Assembly (NCBI RefSeq): GCF_010111755.1
Contig: NC_088956.1
Span: 682,001 to 746,000, forward strand
Origin: Nakaseomyces glabratus
Taxonomy: Eukaryota > Ascomycota > Saccharomycetes > Saccharomycetales > Saccharomycetaceae
Length of the DNA stretch: 64,000 nucleotides
Direction: 5' to 3'
The notes beneath the pieces were generated by a model. That model did not search any database, had not been told where the DNA came from, and worked only from the letters and a program-made list of their open reading frames with translations. This document shows positions 1-9,208 of the stretch, one piece after another; the stretch's first letter is position 1; each line of letters starts with the position of its first letter. Position numbers and translations under genes: made by a program.

Positions 1-32
1 ATGTCTTGAAATTGCTTCTTTTTATTGCTATT

Positions 33-614
33 TCATAGGAATTTTGTAGCTTTCCCATACGGCATTCTGGTGAACTTTGGTGGTTTTATGTCAAATGTAA
101 TAGGTCTAGCTCTTTCCGAGCAATATGGGTTCAACTGTATTGATTTGTCTCGTTTGCTGAGGGGACTATCCCATGGATGGTTGTATGGTCTGAGCTTCAA
201 TCGTGGCAGAGGGTCTGATCTGTAGGATTTTGTGAATTTCTTAGCTGTAAAACGACTTCTTTGCGTAGTGGATCGAACATATTGTACCTTGGGCTCTTGG
301 TGTGCCCTGTAAGGTGTTTTGAATGGTTGTCTATGTTCCCTGCACTTTGTGGGGCAGCTCATACAATAACTTAGGGGGTTTGGTCCATTTCGAATAGGTG
401 AAGACTTCGATATTGTTTTTAGAGTTAATGAGACGCTTGATAGCAACGAATTCTCTGATTCTCCAACGTCATTAATCTTTTTCTCAACTTTGTTCATCCT
501 AGTTGTTATAGTCTTCTGGCTTTTTCTCACAAAGTCCTCAACTTTATCGTTCAGTTTGCGTTTGAACTCATGGCGCTTGCCATTTATCAGCGGTTTGTGG
601 TTTATACGTCCCAT
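33..614 (-). CDS. Unrecognised small basic protein, 193 aa
   Basis: The open frame runs 193 codons from ATG at 614 to a TGA at 33-35, so it is complete in the window. The protein is strongly basic (many Lys and Arg), has a small Cys cluster near residues 83-91 (CMSCPTKC) and many Pro/Tyr/Arg residues in its second half. It has no obvious membrane segment or signal peptide. I do not recognise the family. In S. cerevisiae the gene left of SEC11 is MRS1, a maturase-like protein, and this sequence does not resemble it. The length and absence of a competing longer frame favour a real gene, but conservation is unknown. It would be transcribed divergently from SEC11. Confidence 0.5.
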   Translation of the reverse strand: MGRINHKPLINGKRHEFKRKLNDKVEDFVRKSQKTITTRMNKVEKKINDVGESENSLLSSVSLTLKTISKSSPIRNGPNPLSYCMSCPTKCREHRQPFKTPYRAHQEPKVQYVRSTTQRSRFTAKKFTKSYRSDPLPRLKLRPYNHPWDSPLSKRDKSIQLNPYCSERARPITFDIKPPKFTRMPYGKATKFL

Positions 615-1328
615 GGAGATTTATTTACACTGTATGAATTTATTTACTAGTGATCTAGTCGTTTTACCACCAAATATATTACATGGCATTCAAATACTGG
701 CGATTCCTATGCGAATAATATTTTCTGGACACAAAAGTGTGGGCTATAAACATACCATCATGTACTTGCTACTACTTTAAGGCTATATTAATTTGTACGC
801 TATAATGCATATATGTTATTCTCATTGGGTCGGTACAGTCTTGTTAGTCTCTCAATTTCCCAATTCTATAACACATTCGCTGAGGTATTTCAAATTCACC
901 GTAAGCCCTACAATACACATACAGATATCAAAATATTATAGATGGCCTCTATGCAACAAATACTTGAGCTTTGACTTGCAATTATATTAGATCAATGGTA
1001 TGGTAATGGATATCCCCATATTATGAGTTGCGCTGCAAGCATAATGATGCAGGTCATGTGATACAAATTCGATTGTGCAGCTGTTTTCTCTTGGAACTTC
1101 ACGATCACAGCGAAACATCAAACTGGGTTTTGGGAATAATATATTGATTGACTGGTCAATGGGAACAACCCCTGGTGAAGTTGTAGGTATACCGGGGAGC
1201 TCTTTCATTTTGGATAGTGTCGCCTGCACAGGTTTAAGGAAATTCAGAATTGCTCCGCTATACATCTGAAACACATACACACGCATAAAAGCATAAAAGC
1301 ATAGAAACATAGAAAAAATAGCAATACG
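615..1328. other. Intergenic region upstream of SEC11
   Basis: About 0.7 kb between divergent genes. It holds one E-box-like TCATGTGA at 1054-1061 and short direct repeats of GCATA(A/G)A just before the SEC11 start (about 1283-1312). Small overlapping open frames here are not convincing genes. Confidence 0.5.
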
Positions 1329-1841
1329 ATGAATCTAAGGTTGGAACTGAAACGGTTTTTGGCTCTGTGCTTCATGTTCTCCTCTGCATATATGACATGG
1401 AAGGCAATGTCCCTGGTGGCTAATTCACACTCGCCAATTGTTGTCGTGCTTTCGGGGTCTATGGAGCCTGCATTCCAGAGAGGTGATGTGTTGTTCCTGT
1501 GGAACAGGAACCAAAGAAACAAAGTGGGTGATATTGTGGTCTATGAAGTAGAAGGTAAACAGATCCCAATTGTGCATCGTGTCCTAAGGGAGCACTCACA
1601 TACCGCTAACCCAGGCAAGCAGTTCTTCTTGACCAAAGGTGACAACAATGCGGGTGACGACATCCCGCTGTACAGCGCAAGGAACATATATCTGAACAAG
1701 GAGAAGGACATTGTTGGCACAGTAGTTGCATACGTGCCATTGGTAGGCTACGCAACAATTTGGCTGAACGAGTCAGAGAAGGCAAAGTACGCCATCATGG
1801 GTCTGCTGGGTCTGTCCGCATTGCTGAGCGGCGAAGAGTAG
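1329..1841 (+). CDS. SEC11: Signal peptidase complex catalytic subunit Sec11
   Basis: The 170-residue protein matches the family length (167 in S. cerevisiae). It is the catalytic subunit of the ER signal peptidase complex, which removes signal peptides from secretory precursors. An N-terminal membrane segment spans about residues 10-31. The S26B-type catalytic residues are visible: Ser44 in SGSMEP, His83 in VHRV, and the Asp-rich GDNNAGDD segment around 104-111. A second hydrophobic stretch lies near the C terminus (about 150-165). Eukaryotic Sec11 uses Ser-His-Asp rather than the bacterial Ser-Lys dyad, and the His at position 83 fits this. The next gene is DAL81 on the same strand, as in S. 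cerevisiae YIR022W-YIR023W. The start is the first ATG of the frame and gives the usual short cytosolic N terminus. Confidence 0.97.
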   Translation: MNLRLELKRFLALCFMFSSAYMTWKAMSLVANSHSPIVVVLSGSMEPAFQRGDVLFLWNRNQRNKVGDIVVYEVEGKQIPIVHRVLREHSHTANPGKQFFLTKGDNNAGDDIPLYSARNIYLNKEKDIVGTVVAYVPLVGYATIWLNESEKAKYAIMGLLGLSALLSGEE

Positions 1842-2399
1842 GCGAGCAAAAAGAACAGCCCAGGAATTGAATCACAAACTGTATAATACTAAGCTATAGA
1901 TATCTACATAAAGCTCCAATCTTCTAGGAATAATAGTAATTAGAAAAACCTTGTCACATGACTACTATGCTTATTCTTGCTGTTTTTCTTTTGTCAGTCT
2001 GCTGCCAAAAACTCACGTTAGTCCTAGCAGCAGCCCATCACAGTTTTGCAATTGAAGGCAGTCACCGTCGCCAGAAGGAAACTGTGATGAGCTCTCTGGC
2101 ATAATGAGCGACATCTCTGTTGCTACAAAGCTCTGTGTCTTGTCAATAGCCATTACTTGTAAGTGTTAAACAGTACTTCTCAATTTGTCTGTTTGTTTCG
2201 GTGCCCAAGTCATTCAATTAGCGACTTGATTCAGGGTTTTAAGTGGTATTGGCAGGTATAGCAAGGTTTTCAGCAGTTTTGGGTACTAGGTTTAAATTAC
2301 GTCTCTTGGGTCTAAACTAGGGAAGGATATAGTTAATTAAGGGAATTCTGAGGTAATCTCGAAAGATAAATATTTGTAACATTACAGTTTTCCTAGAAT
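1842..2399. other. Intergenic region SEC11-DAL81
   Basis: About 0.56 kb. It holds an E-box-like TCACATGA (1954-1961) and a perfect 11-bp inverted repeat, CATCACAGTTT at 2036-2046 and AAACTGTGATG at 2079-2089. No gene is seen. Confidence 0.6.
2036..2089. repeat. 11-bp inverted repeat with 32-nt spacer upstream of DAL81
   Basis: The left arm CATCACAGTTT (2036-2046) and right arm AAACTGTGATG (2079-2089) are perfect reverse complements. The arm resembles the Met31/32 core AAACTGTG. It could be a paired factor site or an RNA hairpin; the sequence alone does not decide. Confidence 0.6.
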
Positions 2400-4805
2400 A
2401 TGGACAGTGGCAGTGGAGGAAATGTTAACGGAAACAGTGGGAGTCCCAACGGAAGTGATAGAACAAGTGGTGATCTTGGCTCGAGGCAACATTTTATAGA
2501 TGATGGGCAATCCAGGATAGAAGATTTATTACCAGAGGCCCATGATAATAAGGACGGTGGTACTGCTGAGGGTAATGACTTACTGGGCTTCAAAGAAAAC
2601 TACGACAGCTTTCTGTCTGATCTATCTAATAACGGCGATAAAACCAAATTGCATATCGATGACCAGAATCCGAATTTTGCAGAGTTACTAAGTGAGTACG
2701 ATTCATTGGTGAATGATGTCTTCAGTCCCGAAGCTGAAAACAAGTGCGATGGCTGTAAAAAGGAAAATGTTAAATGCACTACCAAGTCTGACATGACTGG
2801 TTGCTACAATTGCCAAGAAAAACATATACATTGTTCATTAGATCAGCGATCTCCTCAGGACTTGGGACCTGTGATCTCAAGGAAGCGAAGTAATCAGAGT
2901 GAACGCTCAAGTATTGATCTGAAGAGAGGTAAAAGTTCGAACTTTGATTCTCCTAGCTCATTCTTCAATGACATCAAATCTCATTCACCACAGAGTGTTG
3001 GGAAGCAAAATCTAAATCGATCAAGTAGCAATAAATCTCATCAAAGCTCTGTTCAATATAGCCCTGGTTCAACAAAATCACAATACAACATGATGACTCA
3101 GTCAAGACAGTCACCTCAACCACCTATACAATATCCTAGGTCTTCCTTTTATTTAGGGTCATCATCCATATACGATACGAAACTGATAAACTCCATCAAA
3201 CTCGATAGTATTGACCAAGTACAGTTATCGCCTACTGTAGCATTAAGACGTGTAGCGCCAAATGTCCAGTTTATGCTGAAAGATGACTATAATCAAGAGG
3301 TGTATCTGAAACAGGAGCAAGAAGTTGATCTAGTAGAAAGTCTTATATACCCACATGGGAAAGCGCTGGTAGAGATGTTTTTTAAACTGGTACATCCTTA
3401 TTATCCAATATTGCATGAACGAGTATTTCTAGAAAAGTATTCTAGATCATATAGGGAGCTTACTGCACCTTTGTTAGCATCGATATATTCTTTGGCGTTG
3501 CAATGGTGGGACTTTCATCCCGGTTTTATTGGCTTCCCAAAGCCAGATGTGATCGAAAAGCTAAACTCGATTGCTTTTGAGACATTTTTAAACAGAATAG
3601 AGCGTCCAAAACTGAGTATGGTTCAAACCGGCCTGTTACTACTTTTATGTAGAAGTGAATGTACAAATAACTGGGTGATATCGTCCTGTTTGGTAGCATT
3701 GGCCGAAGAACTAGGACTAGGTATAGAATGTCAAGAATGGCGTTTACCGAAGTGGGAGAAAGATTTAAGAAAGAGATTAGCATGGGCTGTGTGGGCTCAA
3801 GATAAATGGACTGCACTTTTAGAATCTAGGCATTCTCATTTGATTCTAGGAAGGAATTGGATGGTTCAAATGTTATCAGTTTCTGACTTGCCTATTAATT
3901 CACCAATGATAACTGAAAATGAAGCGGAATCTTCAATAGATATTGCAATTGGCGCACCAATGTTCCAAATAACTCCTACGATGGACGACTTTAAAAACGG
4001 TGCACTTATATTCCAGTATTACGTCTCCCTAAGCATTATCCTTGGTGAAATTATGGATACATTTTATACTTTGGGTTCAATTCACATTAATACCTCCATT
4101 GAACAGGTGTTGCGGTTAGCTAAACCTCTTCAACTGAAACTTAGAGAATGGTATCGCCAGCTACCACCTCAATTATCAATGTCTAAGTTTGAGTCGAAAA
4201 AGTTCAATTGCAACGCCACTTTGACATTGTGCTACTTTACTACAGAGATTACTCTTCATCGCAAAATTATTGCTAGTATCAAGCCCGACACTCCAGAAGA
4301 AATAAAAAAGGTTTGCAGAACGGCTGCAAGAACAAGATTGGTGGCTGCTGTCGAATTTATAAGGGATTTAAAAAGCGAACATACAAATGCATTCTGGTTT
4401 CCGTCAGCAACAGGATCAATTATGCTAATAGGATCATTTGCAGCATTACTATACACATCATCTGAATCAAAGGAAGAATCAAAGTACTTGAGCGACCTTG
4501 TTCGTCATTATATTTGGATTCTCAGAGTTGGATCCAAAACGTTTGATAAATTTGGGCATGCATTGACAAACATGCATGCATTATTTGTAGAAATACCCGG
4601 GCTTTTAAATAATGATGTCGGTGACAACGAGCCAGAATATAAGGGCAAAGCACCAAGTTATGGCTCCCCACCTACATCTAATAAAACGTTTGGAGGATCA
4701 AATGCTTCTTCTTGGCAAGGATCGCCTAGCTCATTTTCTAAATCCCATAGTAATGGTCCTGAAAAGAGTTTCAGTAGAAGTGATCAGGCATCACCATCAA
4801 ACTAA
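2400..4805 (+). CDS. DAL81: Zn2Cys6 transcription factor Dal81 (Uga35) orthologue
   Basis: An 801-residue zinc-cluster regulator. The six-cysteine cluster lies at about residues 116-143 (CDGC, then KKENVKC, then CYNC, ending HIHC), fitting C-x2-C-x6-C-x8-C-x2-C-x6-C. A long Ser/Asn/Gln-rich linker follows (about 145-250). A fungal-specific transcription-factor middle region occupies about 330-600, including the motif LVHPYYPILHE. Dal81 is a co-activator for allantoin, GABA, urea and amino-acid sensing (SPS) genes in S. cerevisiae, where it is longer (970 aa). The name rests on position between SEC11 and INA22 plus domain layout. It is kept here although the DAL enzyme cluster is missing downstream, which fits its wider role in amino-acid and GABA responses. 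Confidence 0.88.
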   Translation: MDSGSGGNVNGNSGSPNGSDRTSGDLGSRQHFIDDGQSRIEDLLPEAHDNKDGGTAEGNDLLGFKENYDSFLSDLSNNGDKTKLHIDDQNPNFAELLSEYDSLVNDVFSPEAENKCDGCKKENVKCTTKSDMTGCYNCQEKHIHCSLDQRSPQDLGPVISRKRSNQSERSSIDLKRGKSSNFDSPSSFFNDIKSHSPQSVGKQNLNRSSSNKSHQSSVQYSPGSTKSQYNMMTQSRQSPQPPIQYPRSSFYLGSSSIYDTKLINSIKLDSIDQVQLSPTVALRRVAPNVQFMLKDDYNQEVYLKQEQEVDLVESLIYPHGKALVEMFFKLVHPYYPILHERVFLEKYSRSYRELTAPLLASIYSLALQWWDFHPGFIGFPKPDVIEKLNSIAFETFLNRIERPKLSMVQTGLLLLLCRSECTNNWVISSCLVALAEELGLGIECQEWRLPKWEKDLRKRLAWAVWAQDKWTALLESRHSHLILGRNWMVQMLSVSDLPINSPMITENEAESSIDIAIGAPMFQITPTMDDFKNGALIFQYYVSLSIILGEIMDTFYTLGSIHINTSIEQVLRLAKPLQLKLREWYRQLPPQLSMSKFESKKFNCNATLTLCYFTTEITLHRKIIASIKPDTPEEIKKVCRTAARTRLVAAVEFIRDLKSEHTNAFWFPSATGSIMLIGSFAALLYTSSESKEESKYLSDLVRHYIWILRVGSKTFDKFGHALTNMHALFVEIPGLLNNDVGDNEPEYKGKAPSYGSPPTSNKTFGGSNASSWQGSPSSFSKSHSNGPEKSFSRSDQASPSN

Positions 4806-5177
4806 GTAAACTTATCTGAATTGCAACTAAACGTTTCATCACAGGGCTTGTATTCTATCAAATAGATAGACCACTAGTTATTGGCACATTTTCTATCCTT
4901 TATTATCGTCCAATGATAAGAGTTTCATTTGATATTTCATTATATTTATATATTGTTGATGTTATGCACATGTTTAGATACTTATATAAGTGCTACTAGA
5001 TGGCAATTAATTGAATTTGCTGTAATATTATCCAATATTAAAGTAGATTGTAAAGTCAAAGCAAAACGTTATTGTTTTTTGTAGCTTTCGTTAGCGGTTA
5101 ATTTAGTAGGATAATGGTAAGGAAATTTTATTATTCACAAGGCAGGACAGAATGGCGGAAAGATATTACAAGGGTCT
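4806..5177. other. Convergent intergenic region DAL81/INA22
   Basis: About 0.37 kb of AT-rich sequence between two 3' ends. I see only terminator-like AT tracts. Confidence 0.5.
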
Positions 5178-5846
5178 TTATACAAACCTTTTCAATGATG
5201 TGTCTTTGGCGGCTTCAGATACTTCACCTGGAGTGCTGACAATTGTGTGTGTTGCATGAGAAGGAACTAAGTTTTTTTCAAGCTCCTCTTTTTTCTTTTG
5301 CTCTTTCAGCAACTGCTTATCTGTGACCAGCTCATTGCTTAGCTTTGCTTTATTTAATTCTTGTTCTCTCTTCAGTTTTAACTCGTCTTCTTCCAAAGAA
5401 GATACTAACTCTTGCCAGATGTCTTCCAAGCTTTCTTCGTTGTCCTGTTTGCTCTTAAGCGGAGTGCTAGGACCATTGTGATGCTTGGTATTTCCAATTA
5501 TACCTGTATATCTTTGATTCTGACTCACTTTGAATAGTGCATCAATTATTTTCAGCTCAGCAGCGATATCCAGATTCTTTTCGCCAACGTTTGCTCTTTC
5601 AATCAGCTCTTCAAGCTTATTAATCTTCAGTTGATACCTTCTCTCCATATCACTATATTTTCTCCTCTCTTCCATTACATTTGTTAGCACTGATCCAAAT
5701 ACTACTAATACTAGCAAAGGTTTGACAACGCTTTTATCAAATCGAGATTTCTTAGCAGCAGGTGCAGCGACACTAGATGCACACCTACTAGTTATGCCTC
5801 CATAAGAAGTGTTCCTAACGATGGTCCTTAAAGTAGTTCTGAGCAT
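5178..5846 (-). CDS. INA22: Inner membrane assembly complex subunit Ina22
   Basis: A 222-residue protein (216 in S. cerevisiae YIR024C). The N terminus (1-33) is rich in Arg, Ser and Thr without acidic residues, as expected for a mitochondrial presequence. One membrane segment spans about residues 43-58 (VKPLLVLVVFGSVLTN) and is followed by long charged helical segments with coiled-coil character (about 60-100 and 130-200). Ina22 works with Ina17 in assembling the peripheral stalk of mitochondrial F1Fo ATP synthase. The assignment rests on this architecture and on its place between DAL81 and MND2, both in S. cerevisiae orientation. Confidence 0.85.
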   Translation of the reverse strand: MLRTTLRTIVRNTSYGGITSRCASSVAAPAAKKSRFDKSVVKPLLVLVVFGSVLTNVMEERRKYSDMERRYQLKINKLEELIERANVGEKNLDIAAELKIIDALFKVSQNQRYTGIIGNTKHHNGPSTPLKSKQDNEESLEDIWQELVSSLEEDELKLKREQELNKAKLSNELVTDKQLLKEQKKKEELEKNLVPSHATHTIVSTPGEVSEAAKDTSLKRFV

Positions 5847-6112
5847 CCTGGTATCCTGAGATGATGGACTGTTTCAGCTTATAGTACTTGGTATACGCTA
5901 AATGTATCTTGGCTTTACTTCTAGTAACCAACCCAACTTTAGATAACTTGTAAGTCTCGATGATTCAAGTTTAAGTGCAATTTTGTATTTTGAAGGGAAA
6001 AGCGATGATTTTGAACCAAAAAAAAAGAGAAATAGTATGGAATCCATGGAACAGCTGACAAAGTCTATATTGGAAAGTATCAACTGCCCGAGTCAAAGGA
6101 CACATTTGAAGA

Positions 6113-7231
6113 ATGGATAGCATTGTCCCGGGTGTGGAATTGCTAGATGGCAGCGAATCACAATCGCTGCTAAATATTGCTCTGTTTGAGCAGATCAAAG
6201 AGAAATTGAACAGGCAGCAAGGGCTACGACATAAGAATAATGCGGCTCATTTGAGAGGCCAAATAGGTCTCCGAGAAGGTACAGTGAATAACGAGTCTGA
6301 GGATGAGAACCAGGGAGATGAAGCGCCTTATATACCACCTCTGTCAGCTTATAGTGCGACTAGTGACGAGCCGTATTTACCCTTGAGAAGCATTAAGAAG
6401 GGTTGTTTCAAAGTTTCTATAGCTGCCATGAAGTATGATGACTTTGAGAGAAGAATGTATCAAATACGGAAGACTGGTTGGCATACACTGAAACCTATTG
6501 GGGTGGCTAAAACTATGGCAGAGATTAGAAGAGAGCAAAGGCACAAGAAAGAGGGTAGTTCAAATCCTGAATCATCACAGCCTGAAACCGCAACAGAGCC
6601 TGACGTTGATATGTTACATCAGGAAAATATCAATGTTGCCTACACTGCTACAAACAATAGGGCATATAGTAATAATACAGACGTAGGGGCGGCTATTCAG
6701 AACCAAGAAAGAGTTTTAGAGACAAGTGTTGAACCACAGAACCGAGATAATTCATTCAGTGTTCAAGGTATCGGTCAAGATGTTAATGAAGGAGAGGAAG
6801 AGGAAGATGAGGAAGATGAGATTTCTTATGATTATGATGCAGAGTTTGCCCGCGTGGAAGTTGAGGATGAAGAGTCGGATTTTCAAAATCGTAGTAATTT
6901 CTTTGACTCTTCAAACATATCTGACCTAAATCATGGAGTAACTGCTGGGATTAACGATAATGAAGCAACAGGTGGGCTATCAATCCAACAGTTTGTGGAA
7001 ACAACAGCACCTAATCAAAACCCGTATGATGATGTGTATGATGAGAGTGAGAGTAACACCCGCCGAGTTCATCTAGATCCTGACGAAAGCATTGACAGAA
7101 TATCCTCTGATTTTGTATCGGACAACCAGGAGTTTACAGAGATGCCCACTGTTGATATCTCTGATACAATTAATGAGAGTGACATTATGAGAAGTAGTCG
7201 AGTAAGCTCTTTGCAAAACCAGCAACAGTAG
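6113..7231 (+). CDS. MND2: Anaphase-promoting complex subunit Mnd2
   Basis: A 372-residue protein (368 in S. cerevisiae YIR025W). A conserved-looking N-terminal half contains LPLRSIKKGCFKVSIAAMKYDDFERRMYQIRKTGWHTL-type sequence at about residues 95-130. It is followed by a polar, acidic, Asn/Gln-rich C-terminal region with a Glu/Asp run at about 225-240. Mnd2 is an APC/C subunit that restrains the meiotic activator Ama1 until the proper time. It is transcribed divergently from INA22 and convergently with YVH1, as in S. cerevisiae. The low-complexity half is consistent with the poorly conserved disordered tail of the family. CDC20, another APC/C gene, lies 50 kb away in the same window. Confidence 0.87.
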   Translation: MDSIVPGVELLDGSESQSLLNIALFEQIKEKLNRQQGLRHKNNAAHLRGQIGLREGTVNNESEDENQGDEAPYIPPLSAYSATSDEPYLPLRSIKKGCFKVSIAAMKYDDFERRMYQIRKTGWHTLKPIGVAKTMAEIRREQRHKKEGSSNPESSQPETATEPDVDMLHQENINVAYTATNNRAYSNNTDVGAAIQNQERVLETSVEPQNRDNSFSVQGIGQDVNEGEEEEDEEDEISYDYDAEFARVEVEDEESDFQNRSNFFDSSNISDLNHGVTAGINDNEATGGLSIQQFVETTAPNQNPYDDVYDESESNTRRVHLDPDESIDRISSDFVSDNQEFTEMPTVDISDTINESDIMRSSRVSSLQNQQQ

Positions 7232-7337
7232 CCTGAGCGCACTGTCTCTAGGGCAAGAAAACAAATATATTCTCAATGCAATGACTTTTATATTAATTAA
7301 TGCAATTTTTCTATAGATTATATAAGAATGAGTATCA

Positions 7338-8423
7338 TCAATTTTTGGGTAAAGGCACGTTCGATGGCTTGAAATTAACCATGTTTGGCAATGTTCTCTC
7401 TGCCAAAGGAAAGTGATCAACTTTACTACTTTGTAGATGGATGGCAGGAATGACCCATTTACCGCAACTACACCTGGAGCCCTTCCAGTTATAGCCTCCG
7501 ACTTTATAGCTGCAACCGGGGCAAGAGAACTTCCCTTCCAGTTCTTGTTTACCTTGCAGTTCCTGTTTCATCCAGTTCAATGGCTCGACGAAGAAGTGAG
7601 AGCAAGTAGTGGATGATTCCTGGATATCGATGATTCTGCGAGACCCGGCTGCTCTTCTGATGAAGTGTCCCTCTGAGGATTGTTTACTTGGTGGGTCATG
7701 CTTTATGAAGGAAGTCGACAGGGCCAATCTTTTCCTGCAGTTCTTGCACCTGATCACTGTGGTTTGTGAAAGCTCTTCTTTTGTCAGCTTGTCCAGCTCT
7801 TGGTCCTCGTTTGAGCTGTCCTTATATGTGTCGTCCTTGGACAAGATGTCGCGCCCAGTGGGGTCGACCTTGATGGACTGTGCCAGCTTCCATGTCTTGT
7901 ACAGCTGGTTGTCCGGGTCCACGCGGTTGGCGCCCATCTCTGCGTACACCTGCAGCTGTTCCATGAAGTTCGGGTTGGGCTCGACCTGAGGTCTCTTCCT
8001 CCGCACCGCGTGCAAGGCGTCTTTCAAGCGCAGGCCGAACCTGTACATCAGGTAGGCGACAACGAACGACGTCGACCTGGAGATACCCGCCTGGCAGTGC
8101 ACGTACACCGCGTTCTGCGGGTCCTGTTTCTTCTTCCGGAAGTCCACCAGCGCCGGGTCGTACTCTTGCTCGTACGGGTACAGACAGTGGTCCAGAAACT
8201 TGTTGGACTCGTTGAAGTACTGCAGAATGTCAGTGGTGTCGTCGTCATCTATCGGGATAGACTTCAGCGTGTATCCCTTGCGCACCAGGTACTCCGGTAT
8301 AGTGTCCAACTTGATCACCGAGAGGATATGCGTGATGTTGTACTCCGCTTTCAACGGCGTGTGGTTCGCCAACGGCGTGAACCCACCCATGTATATGCCA
8401 CCCAGCACTCTAGTAACCTCCAT
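7338..8423 (-). CDS. YVH1: Dual-specificity phosphatase and pre-60S factor Yvh1
   Basis: A 361-residue protein (364 in S. cerevisiae). The dual-specificity phosphatase domain covers about residues 1-170 with the signature HCQAGISRS; the catalytic Cys is residue 110. The C-terminal half carries the zinc-binding domain typical of Yvh1, with cysteine pairs CKNC (about 226) and CPGC and CSCGKW (about 300-325). The zinc domain releases Mrt4 from pre-60S ribosomes; phosphatase activity is dispensable for that role. The upstream region has a palindromic PAC element and an RRPE-like box, matching a ribosome-biogenesis gene. Codons in the 5' half (above about 7850) are clearly GC-richer than in the 3' half. 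MND2 converges on it from the left. Confidence 0.96.
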   Translation of the reverse strand: MEVTRVLGGIYMGGFTPLANHTPLKAEYNITHILSVIKLDTIPEYLVRKGYTLKSIPIDDDDTTDILQYFNESNKFLDHCLYPYEQEYDPALVDFRKKKQDPQNAVYVHCQAGISRSTSFVVAYLMYRFGLRLKDALHAVRRKRPQVEPNPNFMEQLQVYAEMGANRVDPDNQLYKTWKLAQSIKVDPTGRDILSKDDTYKDSSNEDQELDKLTKEELSQTTVIRCKNCRKRLALSTSFIKHDPPSKQSSEGHFIRRAAGSRRIIDIQESSTTCSHFFVEPLNWMKQELQGKQELEGKFSCPGCSYKVGGYNWKGSRCSCGKWVIPAIHLQSSKVDHFPLAERTLPNMVNFKPSNVPLPKN

Positions 8424-8504
8424 GTTTACTCTTTATACACTTTTTGTATATTGTAGATGTGTAGACTGTAGAGTATGGGTGCATACAGTTTTATACTAGT
8501 GGGC

Positions 8505-8522
8505 AGCTCATCGCGATGAGCT
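8505..8522. promoter_or_regulatory. Palindromic double PAC box upstream of YVH1
   Basis: AGCTCATCGCGATGAGCT is a perfect 18-bp palindrome made of two opposed PAC elements (GCGATGAGCT) overlapping by two bases, about 80-100 bp upstream of YVH1. PAC is bound by Dot6/Tod6 and marks rRNA/ribosome-biogenesis genes. Confidence 0.85.
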
Positions 8523-8547
8523 TGGGAATCCATTGAAAGCTGTGATT

Positions 8548-8558
8548 TGAAATTTTTC
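8548..8558. promoter_or_regulatory. RRPE-like box upstream of YVH1
   Basis: TGAAATTTTTC lies 26 bp beyond the PAC palindrome, the usual RRPE partner position (RRPE core TGAAAATTTT, Stb3 site). Confidence 0.65.
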
Positions 8559-8963
8559 AGCATTTTTTTGCCAAAAAACCCATTTACAAGGTGTGGAAAC
8601 TCAGAAACACCCGTAGCAACAGTGGGTATTTTGTATGTCACAGACAGGCACGCAGACAGACAGACAGGGCTCTCGAAGATGAGAGCTCTGTAAACACTTT
8701 ATACGTACATGTCACACCACCTCCACATGTACGGCAATCACTACTCACTAAATATCACATGACCCCCACACATGTCACCTGACGTCCACACATATATCAC
8801 ACTCCACGTACAAAACCGGCTCAACAAAAAACGGAAGTTCCTTCTTACGAACGCCAAACAGCCGTACGGAAGTGTAAATCACATGGGCCATTGAGTGACT
8901 ACACAGCAAGCAAGCAGAGACAAAGTGATTTGCTGTTTGTCGGAATTTGTGTTTCCACTTCCA

Positions 8964-8993
8964 CTCCCCCCCACAGAATTATGCGTGGGGGAG
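8964..8993. repeat. C-tract/G-tract inverted repeat
   Basis: CTCCCCCCCAC at 8964-8974 can pair with GTGGGGGAG at 8985-8993 across a 10-nt loop. It lies about 220 bp upstream of MGA2. Confidence 0.6.
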
Positions 8994-9001
8994 GGCCGGT
9001 G

Positions 9002-9053
9002 CAGAGGGCAGAGGGCAGAGGGCACAGAGAGAGAGGGAGAAGAGAGAGAGAGA
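9002..9053. repeat. GA-rich simple repeat
   Basis: Three copies of a GAGGGCA-type 7-bp unit are followed by GA dinucleotide-like repeats, giving a purine tract about 160-210 bp upstream of the MGA2 start. Confidence 0.7.
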
Positions 9054-9208
9054 ACTGGGTTCACACGCAGCACGACTCGAATTCGAAGCTCAACAAAACC
9101 AGGAAATTGTTGACGAATCCGCAAAGCCCAACAATCAGCGGGCTGCTAATAAACTATATATAATGGACACTACTTGAGATCTGGTGACCGGGTGGTCTTG
9201 AAAGAATC

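Larger units (their letters stand above)
8424..9208. other. Divergent promoter region YVH1/MGA2
   Basis: About 0.8 kb with the PAC/RRPE pair, two TCACATG E-box-like sites (8755-8762, 8879-8886), an ACAG-rich tract (about 8640-8670), a short GCTCTC/GAGAGC inverted repeat (about 8670-8690), a C/G-tract inverted repeat (8964-8993) and a GA-rich repeat (about 9002-9053). The six-gene DAL cluster that occupies this interval in S. cerevisiae is absent. Confidence 0.7.

Noticed and set aside
8010..8456. 148-codon plus-strand frame opposite YVH1
   Set aside because: Antisense shadow of the GC-rich part of YVH1, whose phosphatase signature is intact.
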